In this document: positions 49,698 to 62,800 of the stretch, in pieces | How the letters are laid out: each line of letters begins with the position of its first letter | Numbering within the stretch: the stretch's first letter is position 1 | Assembly: GCA_001643675.2 (NCBI GenBank) | Contig: LSRY02000051.1 | Location: 498,501-562,500, forward strand | Length of the DNA stretch: 64,000 nt | DNA from: Monocercomonoides exilis | Lineage: Eukaryota; Preaxostyla; Oxymonadida; Polymastigidae | Direction: 5' to 3' | Made by a program: the position numbers and the translations under genes | Notes under the pieces: generated by a model | What the model was told of the DNA's origin: nothing | What the model saw: the letters and a program-made list of their open reading frames with translations, nothing else | The model's database searches: none

Positions 49698-51563
49698 GAT
49701 AATTTCCACATAACAGTCCACATCATCTTCATCTTCTCGTCGTTTGAGGAGTCGTTCATATTCTGGCTTGAGTTTATAACACCACACTTGACTTCCTCTT
49801 TCACATATCTTCTTGTGCTCACATCTGTCTATGATTGCTTGTTGGAATGAGCGATCGTTCTTTTATTCAACTGGCCTGAAACATAGTGCACCAGAACATC
49901 TCCACACTTCTTTGAGTTTATTGTAATGCTCCTGACAGAACAAATCGATGACAGAGAGTGATGCTGCAATGATATCTTCCTTTGCCTCCGTTGTTGGAAT
50001 AGCCCTTATGTTGAAATTGGAGAGATCTTTGCTGAGGAAATAGCAGAGAAGTTGTTCATAGAATTCATTCTCGAAAGAGCTTGTGAAATCCTTGAAGAAT
50101 GTGAGATTGTTCTTATATTTTGAGTTACAATCACAAACAACATTTTTTCTGTCACCAATCTCAATCTTTACCGGGTATGTGTGATTTGTCACAAATATGA
50201 AATGAGCAACGTTCTCAGTTATTCTTCTTGGCTGATTCTTCTTATTAATTCCGATTGTTGAATCTGCAATTATACTCATCAATACGTCAAAGTTAGCTGT
50301 TCGATCATCTCCAACGTTCTTCAATTCGTGAAGTGCATTGAACATTTTCCCTTTGAAGATGGAGTTGAACTGTCCTGTCAGTTCTGCAATCTCTGTGACA
50401 TTCGGACATGAATATCCTGCCAACAGTTCAGCAAGAACATTTGTCCAGATAATCTTTCCAATTCCTTGCAAACCTTTGAGAACAAGTGATGTTTCTGCTT
50501 TTTGACCAGGATTTTGAACAATTGACGCAATCCAACAGAGGATGTGTTGACAGAGTTCATCGTTGTTGTTGGCAATAACTTCTTATGTAAAATCAAGGAA
50601 TGGTTTGATGATTTCGTCATTTTGTTCGTTTGCCGTTTGGTATTTGAACCCATGGAACAGAGAGAATATTCGAGGGTTATCTGAGAAGAACTTCACCCCA
50701 TCAATCGATAGAACATGAGAGTGTTGTTCGAAAGCTGTTTCAACTGTGAGAGTCTTTTGATCATCATGCCAGAGTTTTATTGTTTTGAAGAGTTCGTACA
50801 TTGCTGATTTTATCTTGAATGCTATCGAATAACAAGAGGTGTGAATGTCAAACTCTTTCACAATGAATTCAATCCTTGCTTCAATAAACCTCAGAACTTT
50901 TGTGAGATCTTCAGTGACTTCAGACAGTGAGGAGTATAGTTTTCGACAAGCTTTATCCCTGATTTCAGAGAACGAGAACGATGAGTTGAGATCTATTTCA
51001 TGAACAGTAATTTCTCGTGGATGTTCTTCCTTTTGCTCATTCTCTTTTCTGAGGAGTGGAATGATTATATCGTTGAAACATGTTGGATTCCATCTCTTGA
51101 CAATCTTTTGAAGAACAAATGGATGTGACTTGTGATCCCTGTGCCTGTTTCGTTTTTCTTCAAAGTGAGTGATTGCATTTGATGTCAGAGCAGCTGTCTC
51201 TCTGATTTGATTGAAAAGAAAATCTATTGATTGATTATCAAAACCGTTAATATTGACGAGAGAGTTGAGAGCTGTAAATAACGGAAAAAGAGTTAACTCA
51301 GAATCAAGTGACAAAGAACCTGTGTCGTTATGCATTTCAACATCTTTGAGTCCATCAACAAGAGCAAGAGCGACAGTTGGAGACATATCAACAATTCCAT
51401 CTTTTGTGAGAAGATTGTGTGGTTCAGCTGCAATTATCGCTGATGTATTCTCTGTTTTGAGGTTCATACCGAATATGTCAAGAACACTCTCAAGTGATGA
51501 AAGATCTCTGAGGCATAGGTTCAAACGCGTTCCTTTTGCAATTTGCGTTTTAAAACCCTCAAA
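49698..51563 (-). pseudogene. D5-like primase/SF3 helicase relic, left-arm copy
   Basis: Reads right to left, identical to the right-arm copy at 55749-57614, where the domain evidence is given. The in-frame TAA codons fall at 50583-50585 and 49863-49865. Because both copies share them, the codons predate the duplication (or reflect one sequence used twice in assembly). Confidence 0.6.
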
Positions 51564-51911
51564 TTATAACGAATTAATAGATAATAATTATTAAAAAACT
51601 TTTTATGGACCGATTTTTCGAAAAGAATTTTATTTGTTGAAAAAAATGGTTTTTGAAATATGACCCATAAAAACATGAATTTCATTAAAAAATATTCAAA
51701 TTTTAAAGAAAACGTGATTTTTACACATCCAATCCGTTTGCATTATAATATAGACTATTTTATTTGTTAATTTTCATCAAAAAAATATAAATCATAAACA
51801 AAAAATTTAATTAAACATCTTTGATCTAACCCACAATAAAATTTTTAATATCTGGAAAATTTGAATATGCTGTTTTGGTTAAAATAGAACTCAAAAGTGT
51901 GTGATACGTTC

Positions 51912-54900
51912 ACCTTTTTATGTTAATATAAGTATATTATTATATGCTAACTTGTATAATATTGAAAACAGGTTTTATTCACAGTTTCATTAAAGTGTGC
52001 TTTTTGACTTAAATTTTCATTAGCGTGCAGATGTTAATTTCAAAATTGGTTTCAATGGAACGCAAAAGGTATTATATGATTCATAATATCAAATAAATAT
52101 TCATTTTGTTTTTTTTCTTTCAAATATTTTCTTTTCCTTTGATGTGTTAATGAATTTTTATTTGAGACTCGATCAAAACATGCATCAATGAATAAATCTT
52201 GCTAAAATAAACAATAATCACACAAAACAATTCAATATTGTATTGTAAAAACAATAAACTTGGGTGATTATTTTTGAAATCATATTTTATCAAACAAAAA
52301 TATCGGTTCAAACATATTTTTTGAATACAATTAGAATATAAAAATTGAAAAGAAAAAAGGCTTATTGAAAACATTTTAATCTGTGATTCGGAAAAACTAT
52401 TTGTTTTGAAAAACAATTATCATGCATTTTCTCTTTTGAATATAAATTTTCTTACAAAAAACTTACAATTTTTGAATAATCAACACCCAGAAAAAAGATA
52501 TGACTTCAAAAATAATCACCTACTTAATAAATGTTTGTCATTTTTATGTTTATTAATAAAAATGAAAAATGAGATTGATTTTGTTTTTTAAAAGTGGATA
52601 AGATGTTGAAATATGTGGAAGTGATGAAGATCCACACTTCACAACGTGGAAAGGGATAAAAAACATGGAAAACGAGAATGGAATCAAAACCATTTATATT
52701 GAAGGACACACAATAACGCGAGATTCATTCAACATGTCCAATTACAAGATCAAAAAGGCTTCTTCAATGGGAGAAGAGAATGTGAAAGCAACTTTGAATT
52801 TTGAAAAGTCATTTGGAAGCCAACTGGAATATTTCATGGTGAATGATATTCATCTTGAATTGACGAATATCCAACTTCAACTGGCATCGGGATTTGACAA
52901 CTCTGCTAAAACAATTATTTCAAATATAAATGGAGATTTGGTGATAGGTGGTTGCTCATTCCATTCAGAAGCAAGAGAAAACAATGGATTTGATTGTGTG
53001 TTTGTTGATGCGATTGGAGGCAGTATGGAAGAGAATGATGGAGGATCACACACCCAAGATTGGCTTGTTGAATGTTCGGGTTTTCTGACAATGAGGAGAC
53101 CTTCATTTGTTGTGAAAGGACAGATGAATTCAAGGATAAGTGCAATCATTCATTCAATATCAACACTCAGTGTGACGAACTGTTCGGTCTCATTTGAGAG
53201 TGGGGCATTGACCAATGGAAAGATCCGATATAATGTGATAATCATTGAGGGGGGAGAATTGATTGTTGATGGATTTGTGGTGGAAGGATGTATAATAACG
53301 AAGAAATGAGTGAGAGGAGTGTGGAAGGATGAGGGATGAAGATGCTGTTGAAGAGAGGATAGTCGGAGATGAAAGTGAGTGGATGTTCATAAGGGATGTG
53401 TGTGTGTGCTCGACAGGGAATGGAAGGGGAGGAGGGATGATGATTGATGCACTTGACCCGAATGTGGAGCACGTAAACACCGAAATGCCACCACTTGGGC
53501 TGAGATTGGAGAACATCCGATTCATGATGAATGATGCGTTTGTGGGGAAGGATGTGTTCATCCGATGTGACTCGATTGAGTTGCAGCTGAATGAAAGGCT
53601 GTTTGGACTGGACTTCAGCCAGGAGGCGCTGAAGGGGAAGGACTCGATGTGTGGGAGCGATGGAGAAGGGAAAGTTGATGTTGATCTGATTCTGCTGATC
53701 ACATTCTATTATTCTTCACAGGTGTTTGTGTGTGTGAATGGGAGTGACAACAGGCAGTGTGGAGCACAGAACAATCCATGTGAGAGCATTGGAAATGCTG
53801 TGCTGCACATTCAACGAAGCATAGGGAATACAATATGGATTGATGGAGAAGGGATGATGGGAGAGGAATGTGTGATTGGGGATGTGAGGATGGTGTCGAT
53901 GATGAGGGAGAATGCGACAGTGCATTTTGAGGGGAAGATAGAAAAATCATCAGAGGAGGACAACATCATGAAGTTTGTGAATGAAAGTGCAGTGGAAAGA
54001 TGCTCATTTGAGTTTGGAAGTGAGTTTGAGGCAAATCACAAGTTCGTTTTGAAAGTGAAAAACGGATCAATGGAGATGCGAAGTTGCGAGTTTATTTCAT
54101 CTGCTGTTGAGCTGAAGTTGGACAACACGATAGTGATTATGGAAAGCGGAGAATTGAGAATGTGGGAAATGGAATTCAGCAGTTTGCATCTGAGAGCACC
54201 ATTGATAGTATTGCGTGAAGAGTCGAAAGTGCAGACGAGAGAAACAAACATTTGGAATGTGACGTGTGAAGGAGATGAGGCTGTTGTTGTTGTTGAAGGG
54301 AAAGCAGTGTTTGAGATGAAAGAAATGAGCTTTGAGAATATTTCACTGTTGACGGATGGATGTGTAATAACGTTTGATGGAGCAGAAGAAGAGATACGAG
54401 TGACTGATTGCTTGCATGCGAAATGTGTGCATATGAATGGGAAAGGAAACATGATGGAGATGAGAGAATGCAGGGAAGTGCAGCTTGAGGCATGTTTGTT
54501 TGATGGAGAAAGATGTGAAGGCGGAGAAAAGAAAATCAATTGGAAAACGAATGAGGAAGAAGAAATGTGCAGATGGAATGGATCTCTTGTGGACGTTGTG
54601 AAGAGTTATGTGATGATGAAAGTTTCAACATTTTCGAATTCACCAGAAGGTGGAATAACAATGAGTGGAGAAAGAATAAGAATTGAAAAAAAAATATTTC
54701 AAATTATTTATTGAGACTTCTTCACTATGCAAAAACTGTAATTAACTTATTTTTTTTTCGCAAATCCTATGTTGAAATTGTTATTTATTGTTTTGAAAGA
54801 ACTGCTTAAACATTAATATCTTATTCATTTTTGTTTTTTGTTTTATTTCCGATTTTGAAAATGAAATGATTTTAATATATTTGAAGAAGACATTTTAAGA

Positions 54901-55400
54901 ATTATTTCAAAAACAGTTTCAATTTTAAAAACAAAAAAAGCCTAAACTCGCTTTTTATTGTCAGAATTAAAAACATAACAATTTTATATCTGAGACATTA
55001 TATGAAATATAAACAAAGAGAGAAGAATGAAAAAATTAACTCATTAAAAACAAATTCTCAATTATTCTCAACTCAAAATGATTTAGATAACTTTTGGATT
55101 AATAAAACCAAAAAATTACCTGTTGCATTGTATTTATAAGGTCTAATTCAAAATAAAAAGTTAGAAAAATGAAAGAATTTGTTTGTTTTTCGAAGTTTCG
55201 ATTTAATTTTGTACTTTTTATTCATTCACAGTTTCGACAAACCGGTTTCAATCCATTTCCATCTTTTAAGAAATGTGTCTTTTGTTGATTCAGAATAGCA
55301 AATCACATATCAACAAGTTAACTTGACTAAAGAATAAAAGTGTTTTTTAACACTCAACATTCACAAAAATAACTATAATAAAATAATTGAATATAAAAGA
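51912..55400. other. Unique spacer between the inverted arms
   Basis: 3489 bases not shared by the arms. The centre (about 52600-54717) is a truncated receptor; both flanks (51912-52595 and 54718-55400) are AT-rich with no gene supported. Confidence 0.7.
52600..54717 (+). pseudogene. Truncated Pmp-like surface receptor fragment
   Basis: Two frames (from about 52600 to 53309, and 53329 to 54714 or slightly beyond) align with just over one ectodomain module of the receptor family. A CGSDEDP mark is near 52613, a GRGGGMMID strand near 53430, KDVFIRCDSIELQLNE near 53550 and a CG..PC mark near 53757. The fragment stops after a GGITMSGERIRIEKK segment that in full genes precedes the membrane-proximal region. 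There is no signal peptide, transmembrane helix or kinase-like tail. A TGA at 53307 plus a frame change splits it. It is a pseudogene or a donor fragment for recombination. Confidence 0.7.
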
Positions 55401-55748
55401 GAACGTATCACACACTTTTGAGTTCTATTTTAACCAAAACAGCATATTCAAATTTTCCAGATATTAAAAATTTTATTGTGGGTTAGATCAAAGATGTTTA
55501 ATTAAATTTTTTGTTTATGATTTATATTTTTTTGATGAAAATTAACAAATAAAATAGTCTATATTATAATGCAAACGGATTGGATGTGTAAAAATCACGT
55601 TTTCTTTAAAATTTGAATATTTTTTAATGAAATTCATGTTTTTATGGGTCATATTTCAAAAACCATTTTTTTCAACAAATAAAATTCTTTTCGAAAAATC
55701 GGTCCATAAAAAGTTTTTTAATAATTATTATCTATTAATTCGTTATAA

Positions 55749-57614
55749 TTTGAGGGTTTTAAAACGCAAATTGCAAAAGGAACGCGTTTGAACCTATGCC
55801 TCAGAGATCTTTCATCACTTGAGAGTGTTCTTGACATATTCGGTATGAACCTCAAAACAGAGAATACATCAGCGATAATTGCAGCTGAACCACACAATCT
55901 TCTCACAAAAGATGGAATTGTTGATATGTCTCCAACTGTCGCTCTTGCTCTTGTTGATGGACTCAAAGATGTTGAAATGCATAACGACACAGGTTCTTTG
56001 TCACTTGATTCTGAGTTAACTCTTTTTCCGTTATTTACAGCTCTCAACTCTCTCGTCAATATTAACGGTTTTGATAATCAATCAATAGATTTTCTTTTCA
56101 ATCAAATCAGAGAGACAGCTGCTCTGACATCAAATGCAATCACTCACTTTGAAGAAAAACGAAACAGGCACAGGGATCACAAGTCACATCCATTTGTTCT
56201 TCAAAAGATTGTCAAGAGATGGAATCCAACATGTTTCAACGATATAATCATTCCACTCCTCAGAAAAGAGAATGAGCAAAAGGAAGAACATCCACGAGAA
56301 ATTACTGTTCATGAAATAGATCTCAACTCATCGTTCTCGTTCTCTGAAATCAGGGATAAAGCTTGTCGAAAACTATACTCCTCACTGTCTGAAGTCACTG
56401 AAGATCTCACAAAAGTTCTGAGGTTTATTGAAGCAAGGATTGAATTCATTGTGAAAGAGTTTGACATTCACACCTCTTGTTATTCGATAGCATTCAAGAT
56501 AAAATCAGCAATGTACGAACTCTTCAAAACAATAAAACTCTGGCATGATGATCAAAAGACTCTCACAGTTGAAACAGCTTTCGAACAACACTCTCATGTT
56601 CTATCGATTGATGGGGTGAAGTTCTTCTCAGATAACCCTCGAATATTCTCTCTGTTCCATGGGTTCAAATACCAAACGGCAAACGAACAAAATGACGAAA
56701 TCATCAAACCATTCCTTGATTTTACATAAGAAGTTATTGCCAACAACAACGATGAACTCTGTCAACACATCCTCTGTTGGATTGCGTCAATTGTTCAAAA
56801 TCCTGGTCAAAAAGCAGAAACATCACTTGTTCTCAAAGGTTTGCAAGGAATTGGAAAGATTATCTGGACAAATGTTCTTGCTGAACTGTTGGCAGGATAT
56901 TCATGTCCGAATGTCACAGAGATTGCAGAACTGACAGGACAGTTCAACTCCATCTTCAAAGGGAAAATGTTCAATGCACTTCACGAATTGAAGAACGTTG
57001 GAGATGATCGAACAGCTAACTTTGACGTATTGATGAGTATAATTGCAGATTCAACAATCGGAATTAATAAGAAGAATCAGCCAAGAAGAATAACTGAGAA
57101 CGTTGCTCATTTCATATTTGTGACAAATCACACATACCCGGTAAAGATTGAGATTGGTGACAGAAAAAATGTTGTTTGTGATTGTAACTCAAAATATAAG
57201 AACAATCTCACATTCTTCAAGGATTTCACAAGCTCTTTCGAGAATGAATTCTATGAACAACTTCTCTGCTATTTCCTCAGCAAAGATCTCTCCAATTTCA
57301 ACATAAGGGCTATTCCAACAACGGAGGCAAAGGAAGATATCATTGCAGCATCACTCTCTGTCATCGATTTGTTCTGTCAGGAGCATTACAATAAACTCAA
57401 AGAAGTGTGGAGATGTTCTGGTGCACTATGTTTCAGGCCAGTTGAATAAAAGAACGATCGCTCATTCCAACAAGCAATCATAGACAGATGTGAGCACAAG
57501 AAGATATGTGAAAGAGGAAGTCAAGTGTGGTGTTATAAACTCAAGCCAGAATATGAACGACTCCTCAAACGACGAGAAGATGAAGATGATGTGGACTGTT
57601 ATGTGGAAATTATC
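55749..57614 (+). pseudogene. D5-like primase/SF3 helicase relic, right-arm copy
   Basis: One frame without TAG or TGA, interrupted by TAA at 56727-56729 and 57447-57449. The first part (nt 55749-56726) fits the D5_N-type region preceding viral and phage SF3 helicases (GTRLNLCLRDLSS, AAEPHNLLTKDGIVD). The second (nt 56730-57446) is the helicase: LVLKGLQGIGK is the Walker A loop but is followed by Ile instead of Thr/Ser; LTGQFNSIFKGKMFNALHEL carries a Walker B in which only the Glu of the acidic pair remains; IFVTNHTYPV is motif C with its Asn. A third part (57450-57614) reads as a basic C-terminal tail. Such proteins replicate DNA viruses, phages and Polinton-like elements. The frame can be extended upstream to an ATG at 55644 only if four or five more TAA are read through, which is weak evidence. 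With altered Walker residues it is probably a remnant of a protist-infecting element. Confidence 0.65.
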
Positions 57615-57625
57615 TAAACATATTC

Positions 57626-57653
57626 TTTTTTTTTTTTTTTTTTTTTTTTTTTT
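57626..57653. repeat. Poly-T run of 28 bases
   Basis: Mirror of the left-arm poly-A run, seven bases shorter; it lies just downstream of the helicase relic. Confidence 0.95.
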
Positions 57654-58108
57654 GAATCATTAATACACAAACGATATTATAAGAGTGTATCATTTGTCAT
57701 ATACCATCAAAGATTCCATGTGGCAATGTGGCAAAATGACAACATGGTCGAAAATAAATAAAAACACTCAAAATCATACCAAATTGGGTGTGAAATGCCC
57801 ATGTTGGCAGCTCTTTTCAGATGAAATTAAACTATCCTTGACACCTGAACACCAGGACACGCTTCCAGCACGGAGATTTTAGACAATATTTCCCTTCCCT
57901 CAGCATCTCTATATTGCCACAATTTGGTGTCCTGTCTACCAATTTACACTTTTTCAAGCTAAACACACAAAAATAACCCTCAAGTTAAGTGAAAAACATC
58001 AATGTGACAATCCACAATAATGCCACTGTGACCCCTGTTTGATACAATCGACGGTACAACAAATGTGTGTGGCCTGTTATATTTCATCAATTTACACATT
58101 TTGCCCAA

Positions 58109-58339
58109 TCAACCCGGTGCATGCAAATAACCATTAACTTTTTCCATCATCTCATCTAACAACTCATCACTTTCGATAAGCTTTCTCCTCAATATCTTAA
58201 TCAATATCTTCTGTTTTTCGGATACATGTTCGTTGTAATACTTAGTTTCTTCCTTACGTTTTTCCTGAAACTGTTTAATTTGTTTCTGTTGATCCGCTTT
58301 TGCTTTTTCTACAGTTGCGTATATCTTCTTCCGACCCAT
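58109..58339 (-). CDS. Small basic helical protein, right-arm copy
   Basis: Residue-for-residue identical to the ORF at 48966-49196, with the same paired hairpin upstream (58413-58443). See that entry for description. Confidence 0.5.
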   Translation of the reverse strand: MGRKKIYATVEKAKADQQKQIKQFQEKRKEETKYYNEHVSEKQKILIKILRRKLIESDELLDEMMEKVNGYLHAPG

Positions 58340-58412
58340 TTTCTATAAAACAAAAAACAAAATCAATTATTTTTTATTTACGATTTCCACCAACGCATGT
58401 TCAACATACAAC

Positions 58413-58443
58413 GGAGACAAAGTCTCCTGAGCAACTTCGTTGC
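58413..58443 (-). promoter_or_regulatory. Paired hairpin, right-arm copy
   Basis: Mirror of 48862-48892; both stems are perfect in this copy too. Confidence 0.5.
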
Positions 58444-59829
58444 GAACTCATGTTTTTCACAACGATTTCATCAACGATAACACGTTTAACACACAACACA
58501 TGTTCAATGGACAACACGTTCAACATGTTATTCATGTTATTCATCAACGATTTCATCAATTTTCACACTAATTCACCATCTTCGACACTCCAGTTAATCT
58601 TTTAGCTAATCTTCTCCTTGGAGATATCGTATGTCAGCTATTGACACATATCGATTACACAAATCAATAACTCCTTCATTATAGAACATCACCGAATATC
58701 TAATCATGATAAACCCCTAAGAGTGTCAGCAATAATCATCGATCTCTATCTTATTATCATTGCCTATTCCAATTGATAATACAAGATGATAACTACCATC
58801 AGATATACATAACTCGATAATATTGAATGATCTTAATCGAGATGGATCTATAGCTGATATACCATATCTGGGGGAAAATATGGACTTTCAAGCTTTTTAT
58901 GCACAAAGCATGAAATAACTGTTTCACTTATAACATTTTAAAACCAACCCAGATCTCAAAAACAATTTGATTTTCATATCTGTCAACAAACATCATTGAT
59001 ATAATAACATTTTGTTTTGTGACATCAAATGTATTTTAAAAAACAAACCCATTTTTTTCAAATTTTTTGATCACAAAAAGTTAATCAAAAGTGCATAATT
59101 TTTCAATGAAAATGCCTGAAGTTAAATATTTTGTCCCATCTCTTTAATGCTTTCGGCGAAAAAAAAGCTCGAAAGTCCGTATTTTCCACCGTTTGATTGA
59201 AATTTGTATTTTGAAACAGTTTTAGGCACAAATTGTTTGTGCACGTTTTTCTTTGAAACATTTGGATACCAAAAACATGTTCGTTTTCCGATTCACTATT
59301 ATTGTCAGGGCTTTTGAATAAAAAAGTCACAAAGATAAGTATTGAAAATGAAGGTTTCTCCGACAAATTGGAGCTGATGACTTGCAAACAAATAAGCAAG
59401 TTGGTTTATTTCATGTCCAAACCCAGATAGTGGGTATTATGCCATTTCAAATTCAAAAATTTTTTCAAATGAAAAGTTTTATTCGCAATTTGTTTAATTT
59501 TGCATTTTTCATTTCATATAACCTCACTTCATTTTTTTTTAAATTTTTTATAATTATCACTTTTTTAAAAAGTTGAAAATGAATGTTTCCCAATTTTCGA
59601 CATTTGCCAATTTTTCTAAGTGGAAAAGTTAATTTTGCTTATCTGTGTATATGTGTTATGAGTTTGTTAACGTGCTGGCTGATTCCTTTCGAAAACAGCC
59701 ATTTGAAGTGAGAGAGAAAAACATAAAATCTAATGTGCCGAACAGCAAAAATCTGAAAATAGATAAAAAGAAACAAATGACACATTTGACGTGAATGCAT
59801 TGGATCTCACATCAACTATTCTCAGTTGT

Positions 59830-62800
59830 TCAATTTCTTGATACAATTGACGAATAACCAGTGGTGGATTGGTCATTGCCTTCTCTTGATTCCTCCAAGT
59901 CTATTGCATCAGACATTGTGAGCACAGCAGCTCCTGGAGGGAAAAGTTGAATGAACTCTCTTTTGAAATGTGTCAAAGTCGGTCTATCTTCTCCGTTTTG
60001 TGCAAAACAAGCTTGTATTAACTGAAGAAGTTTTGATTCTTCAGCCTTTCTGAAATTCGGTCTTTCTCCGTTCACTATTTTCTGCCCTGCCACCACACCC
60101 TCATACTCCCCAAACGGGATCTCCAGCGTCACACACTCCCACAGCATCATCCCAATCGAGAATGACACTGATTCCTTTGTTGCCCCCATCTTCTTGTTCA
60201 TCAGCAGTTCTGGTGCCTTCCATCTCAGACACTCTTTTCTTATCTCGTCTTCGTCTTCAAAAGCAGATGAAGGAGGTGGTGAGTCTGTGAATCTCTCGCT
60301 CATCACTGAAATATTGGACGATGAAGATACAACAGTTAATGAAGAGATCGATGAGGAATCTGAACTATCATCAGAAGAAAGGAAGTCTGAATGCATGACA
60401 ATGCAGATCACCATGTGTTCAGAAAACAACACAATATGTGGACTCAGGCTGGCCAATGACTGAAGTGGGTTCTCCATTTCATCAAATGAGTGGAGAGCTC
60501 CATTCGCCACCCAGAACAGGATTTGGGCTGCTGTTTGTTCTCTCTCCTGAAGAGTGCCTATTGCCATCTCTTTTGTCTTATTCCTTCCATGCAACAACAT
60601 GAACAGAGAATCCCTCAAGTCCACAATCAGCTTTTCATGAGGGCGAGGAACAGGCCATTGCATCCACCAGATTCGACATCGACGAGGTGGTTGGACACAG
60701 ACTCTCCGATCGAACAAAAGTTGAATCTGTGTCTGAAGTGTCTGTTGTTGAAGTGGATGAAATGGAAGGTGATGGAGTCTGCTTTCTTATTTCCTCTTCC
60801 TCAACCTTCTCCAATGCCCACTGAGGAATCTTGTCTGAACCCTTTCCCAAAATATATTCAGTGGAGCCACTCTCGCTCAACAAATGCTCTGATGACTCAG
60901 AATGTCCCAGACTTTTTGTATACACCCTCTTCTTGATCCTCTCTTCGTTCTTCTTCTCTGCCTCCCTCTCTGCTCTCCTCCACTGTTCCTCAGGCGACAT
61001 CTCCATTGTTACCATCTCAAACGCTTTCGGATCCTTTTTGATATTGTCTTCCACAATCACTTCCAGCTCTTCTGTTCTTCTCTTTTGCTTTCTCCAGCGA
61101 ACAGTCAAAACAACAATAATTGCCAGCAACACAATGAAAACTGCAGAGGCAATTACAATAATAACCCACCACGACTTCTTCTCATTTCCACCTTCAACGA
61201 TCCTTTCATCTCCTTTTGCCTTTTGTCTCACTTCTATTCTTCAGAATGAATGACTGGGTTGATGAAGGAGAATCGGCATTCCCAAACAGAAGACATACAC
61301 TCACCTCTTCTGATTCTTCTTCTGCTTCTGCCTCGGGCTCAATCTCTGAGGATGAAACGGCACACCAGGCCTCGTGCTCATCCACAAACCCATCCTCCCC
61401 AAACTCATGCCTCTCAATGTGCTGCTCAGAGCGGAGTGAGCGCACCAGCTGGCAGGAGAGGTTGCAGGGGAGCAAGAGCTCACCCACAAACCTGAGCTTG
61501 GCCTGTGTGCCTTCCACTTCCATCTGCACCTCGCGCAGCTCAGGGACAAACAAAGCCGATGGTCGATCTGAGGCCAAACCCTTCAGAGTGCACCCCTCGT
61601 TCAGAATCCACAGCGATGAATTGTCTTTCCACCCGTCGCCTCCCTTCAGACTCACCACATCCACCACAGCAGTGCCTGTGCAAACAACATTTCTTCGAGC
61701 CGATGGATATTGCGGAAGAGAAGGCGTGTTGTTCACAAACATTCCCATGGTGATGTCAACATTCCCACGATCAATTGATATGCCCCCTTCTGCAGAGTTT
61801 GTGATGATTGTGTCCTTCAAATGGCTAGTGCTGTTGAAAAGATAAATCAACGATCCATTCCAATGGCATGCATCTTCAATTGCTGAATAATCGATGATAT
61901 TGGTATCATTTTGATATCCTTCAAAAACGAAGATTCGATGGAAACATTATTGGACATATCAATTATCTGTGCATTTGTGGAAGATGATGTCTGATTAACA
62001 AATGAACAGTTTGATATTCGACAGAGAGTTGGAATGGAAGAAGATGATGACAACAAGCATGTGCCTGGTGTCATTCGTTTGATCCCAGAGACATTCGAGT
62101 GAATTATCATAATAGAACTTTCAAGATTCTCCTCGTTCATTTTCGAAATGCTTCGCTCTTTTATTGAAATTAGAGAACTGTTTTTAACAGTGATATCTGA
62201 TGTGTTTATTTCTTTAATGATGAGATTTGAGCCTTCACAAGCATCGATCAGTGAGCTTCCAAATGCCAATCCGCCAAACTCAACGGCTTGCAGCTGAGCA
62301 AAACAAGAACTCCTCAGCTCAAACAACGGCCTTGAAGTGATCATGTGTTTCACGCTTGTTCTGCTCATATCAAATGATCCTGAAGCAATTGAAAACAACG
62401 ATTGATTGATGCAAATGCTCTGATCAGTACTGGAGAATAAGCAGGATGCTACAACCAATGATCCATTCATTTGAATGAATATGCTTTTGCACGTTGAGAC
62501 AAATCCATGTTGAAATAAAAATGAAACACATTCAAATTTCACGGTCTCAGCACTTTCCAAAATACACTCTGATCTTTGCGATTTTGAAACCTCCGTTTTC
62601 AGATGCACAACAGCATGCGTTGCTGGATTCAGACTCTTAACTGTCACACTGTTTGCAGTGCAAGTTTGTGATATGTCACATTCTCGATCTATCAGAAGCT
62701 GACTGTATGCTGAAGATATAATATGAGACAACCCATAGCTCAAGGATTTGCATGGTGTTGTTGAGTTCCCACATGGCTTCACATCATTCCCCTCATCATT

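Larger units (their letters stand above)
43307..51911 (+). repeat. Left arm of a large inverted duplication
   Basis: Matches 55401-64000 in reverse complement over its whole length (coordinate sums 107304-107312). The inner end is exact: GTGATACGTTC at 51901-51911 mirrors GAACGTATCAC at 55401-55411. Differences noticed are homopolymer length changes only. The outer end lies beyond the window, so the arm is at least 8.6 kb. Confidence 0.93.

Noticed and set aside
55617-55748. Upstream extension of the helicase to an ATG at 55644 through four or five TAA
   Set aside because: Lack of TAG/TGA over so few AT-rich codons is not significant and no homology was recognised there.
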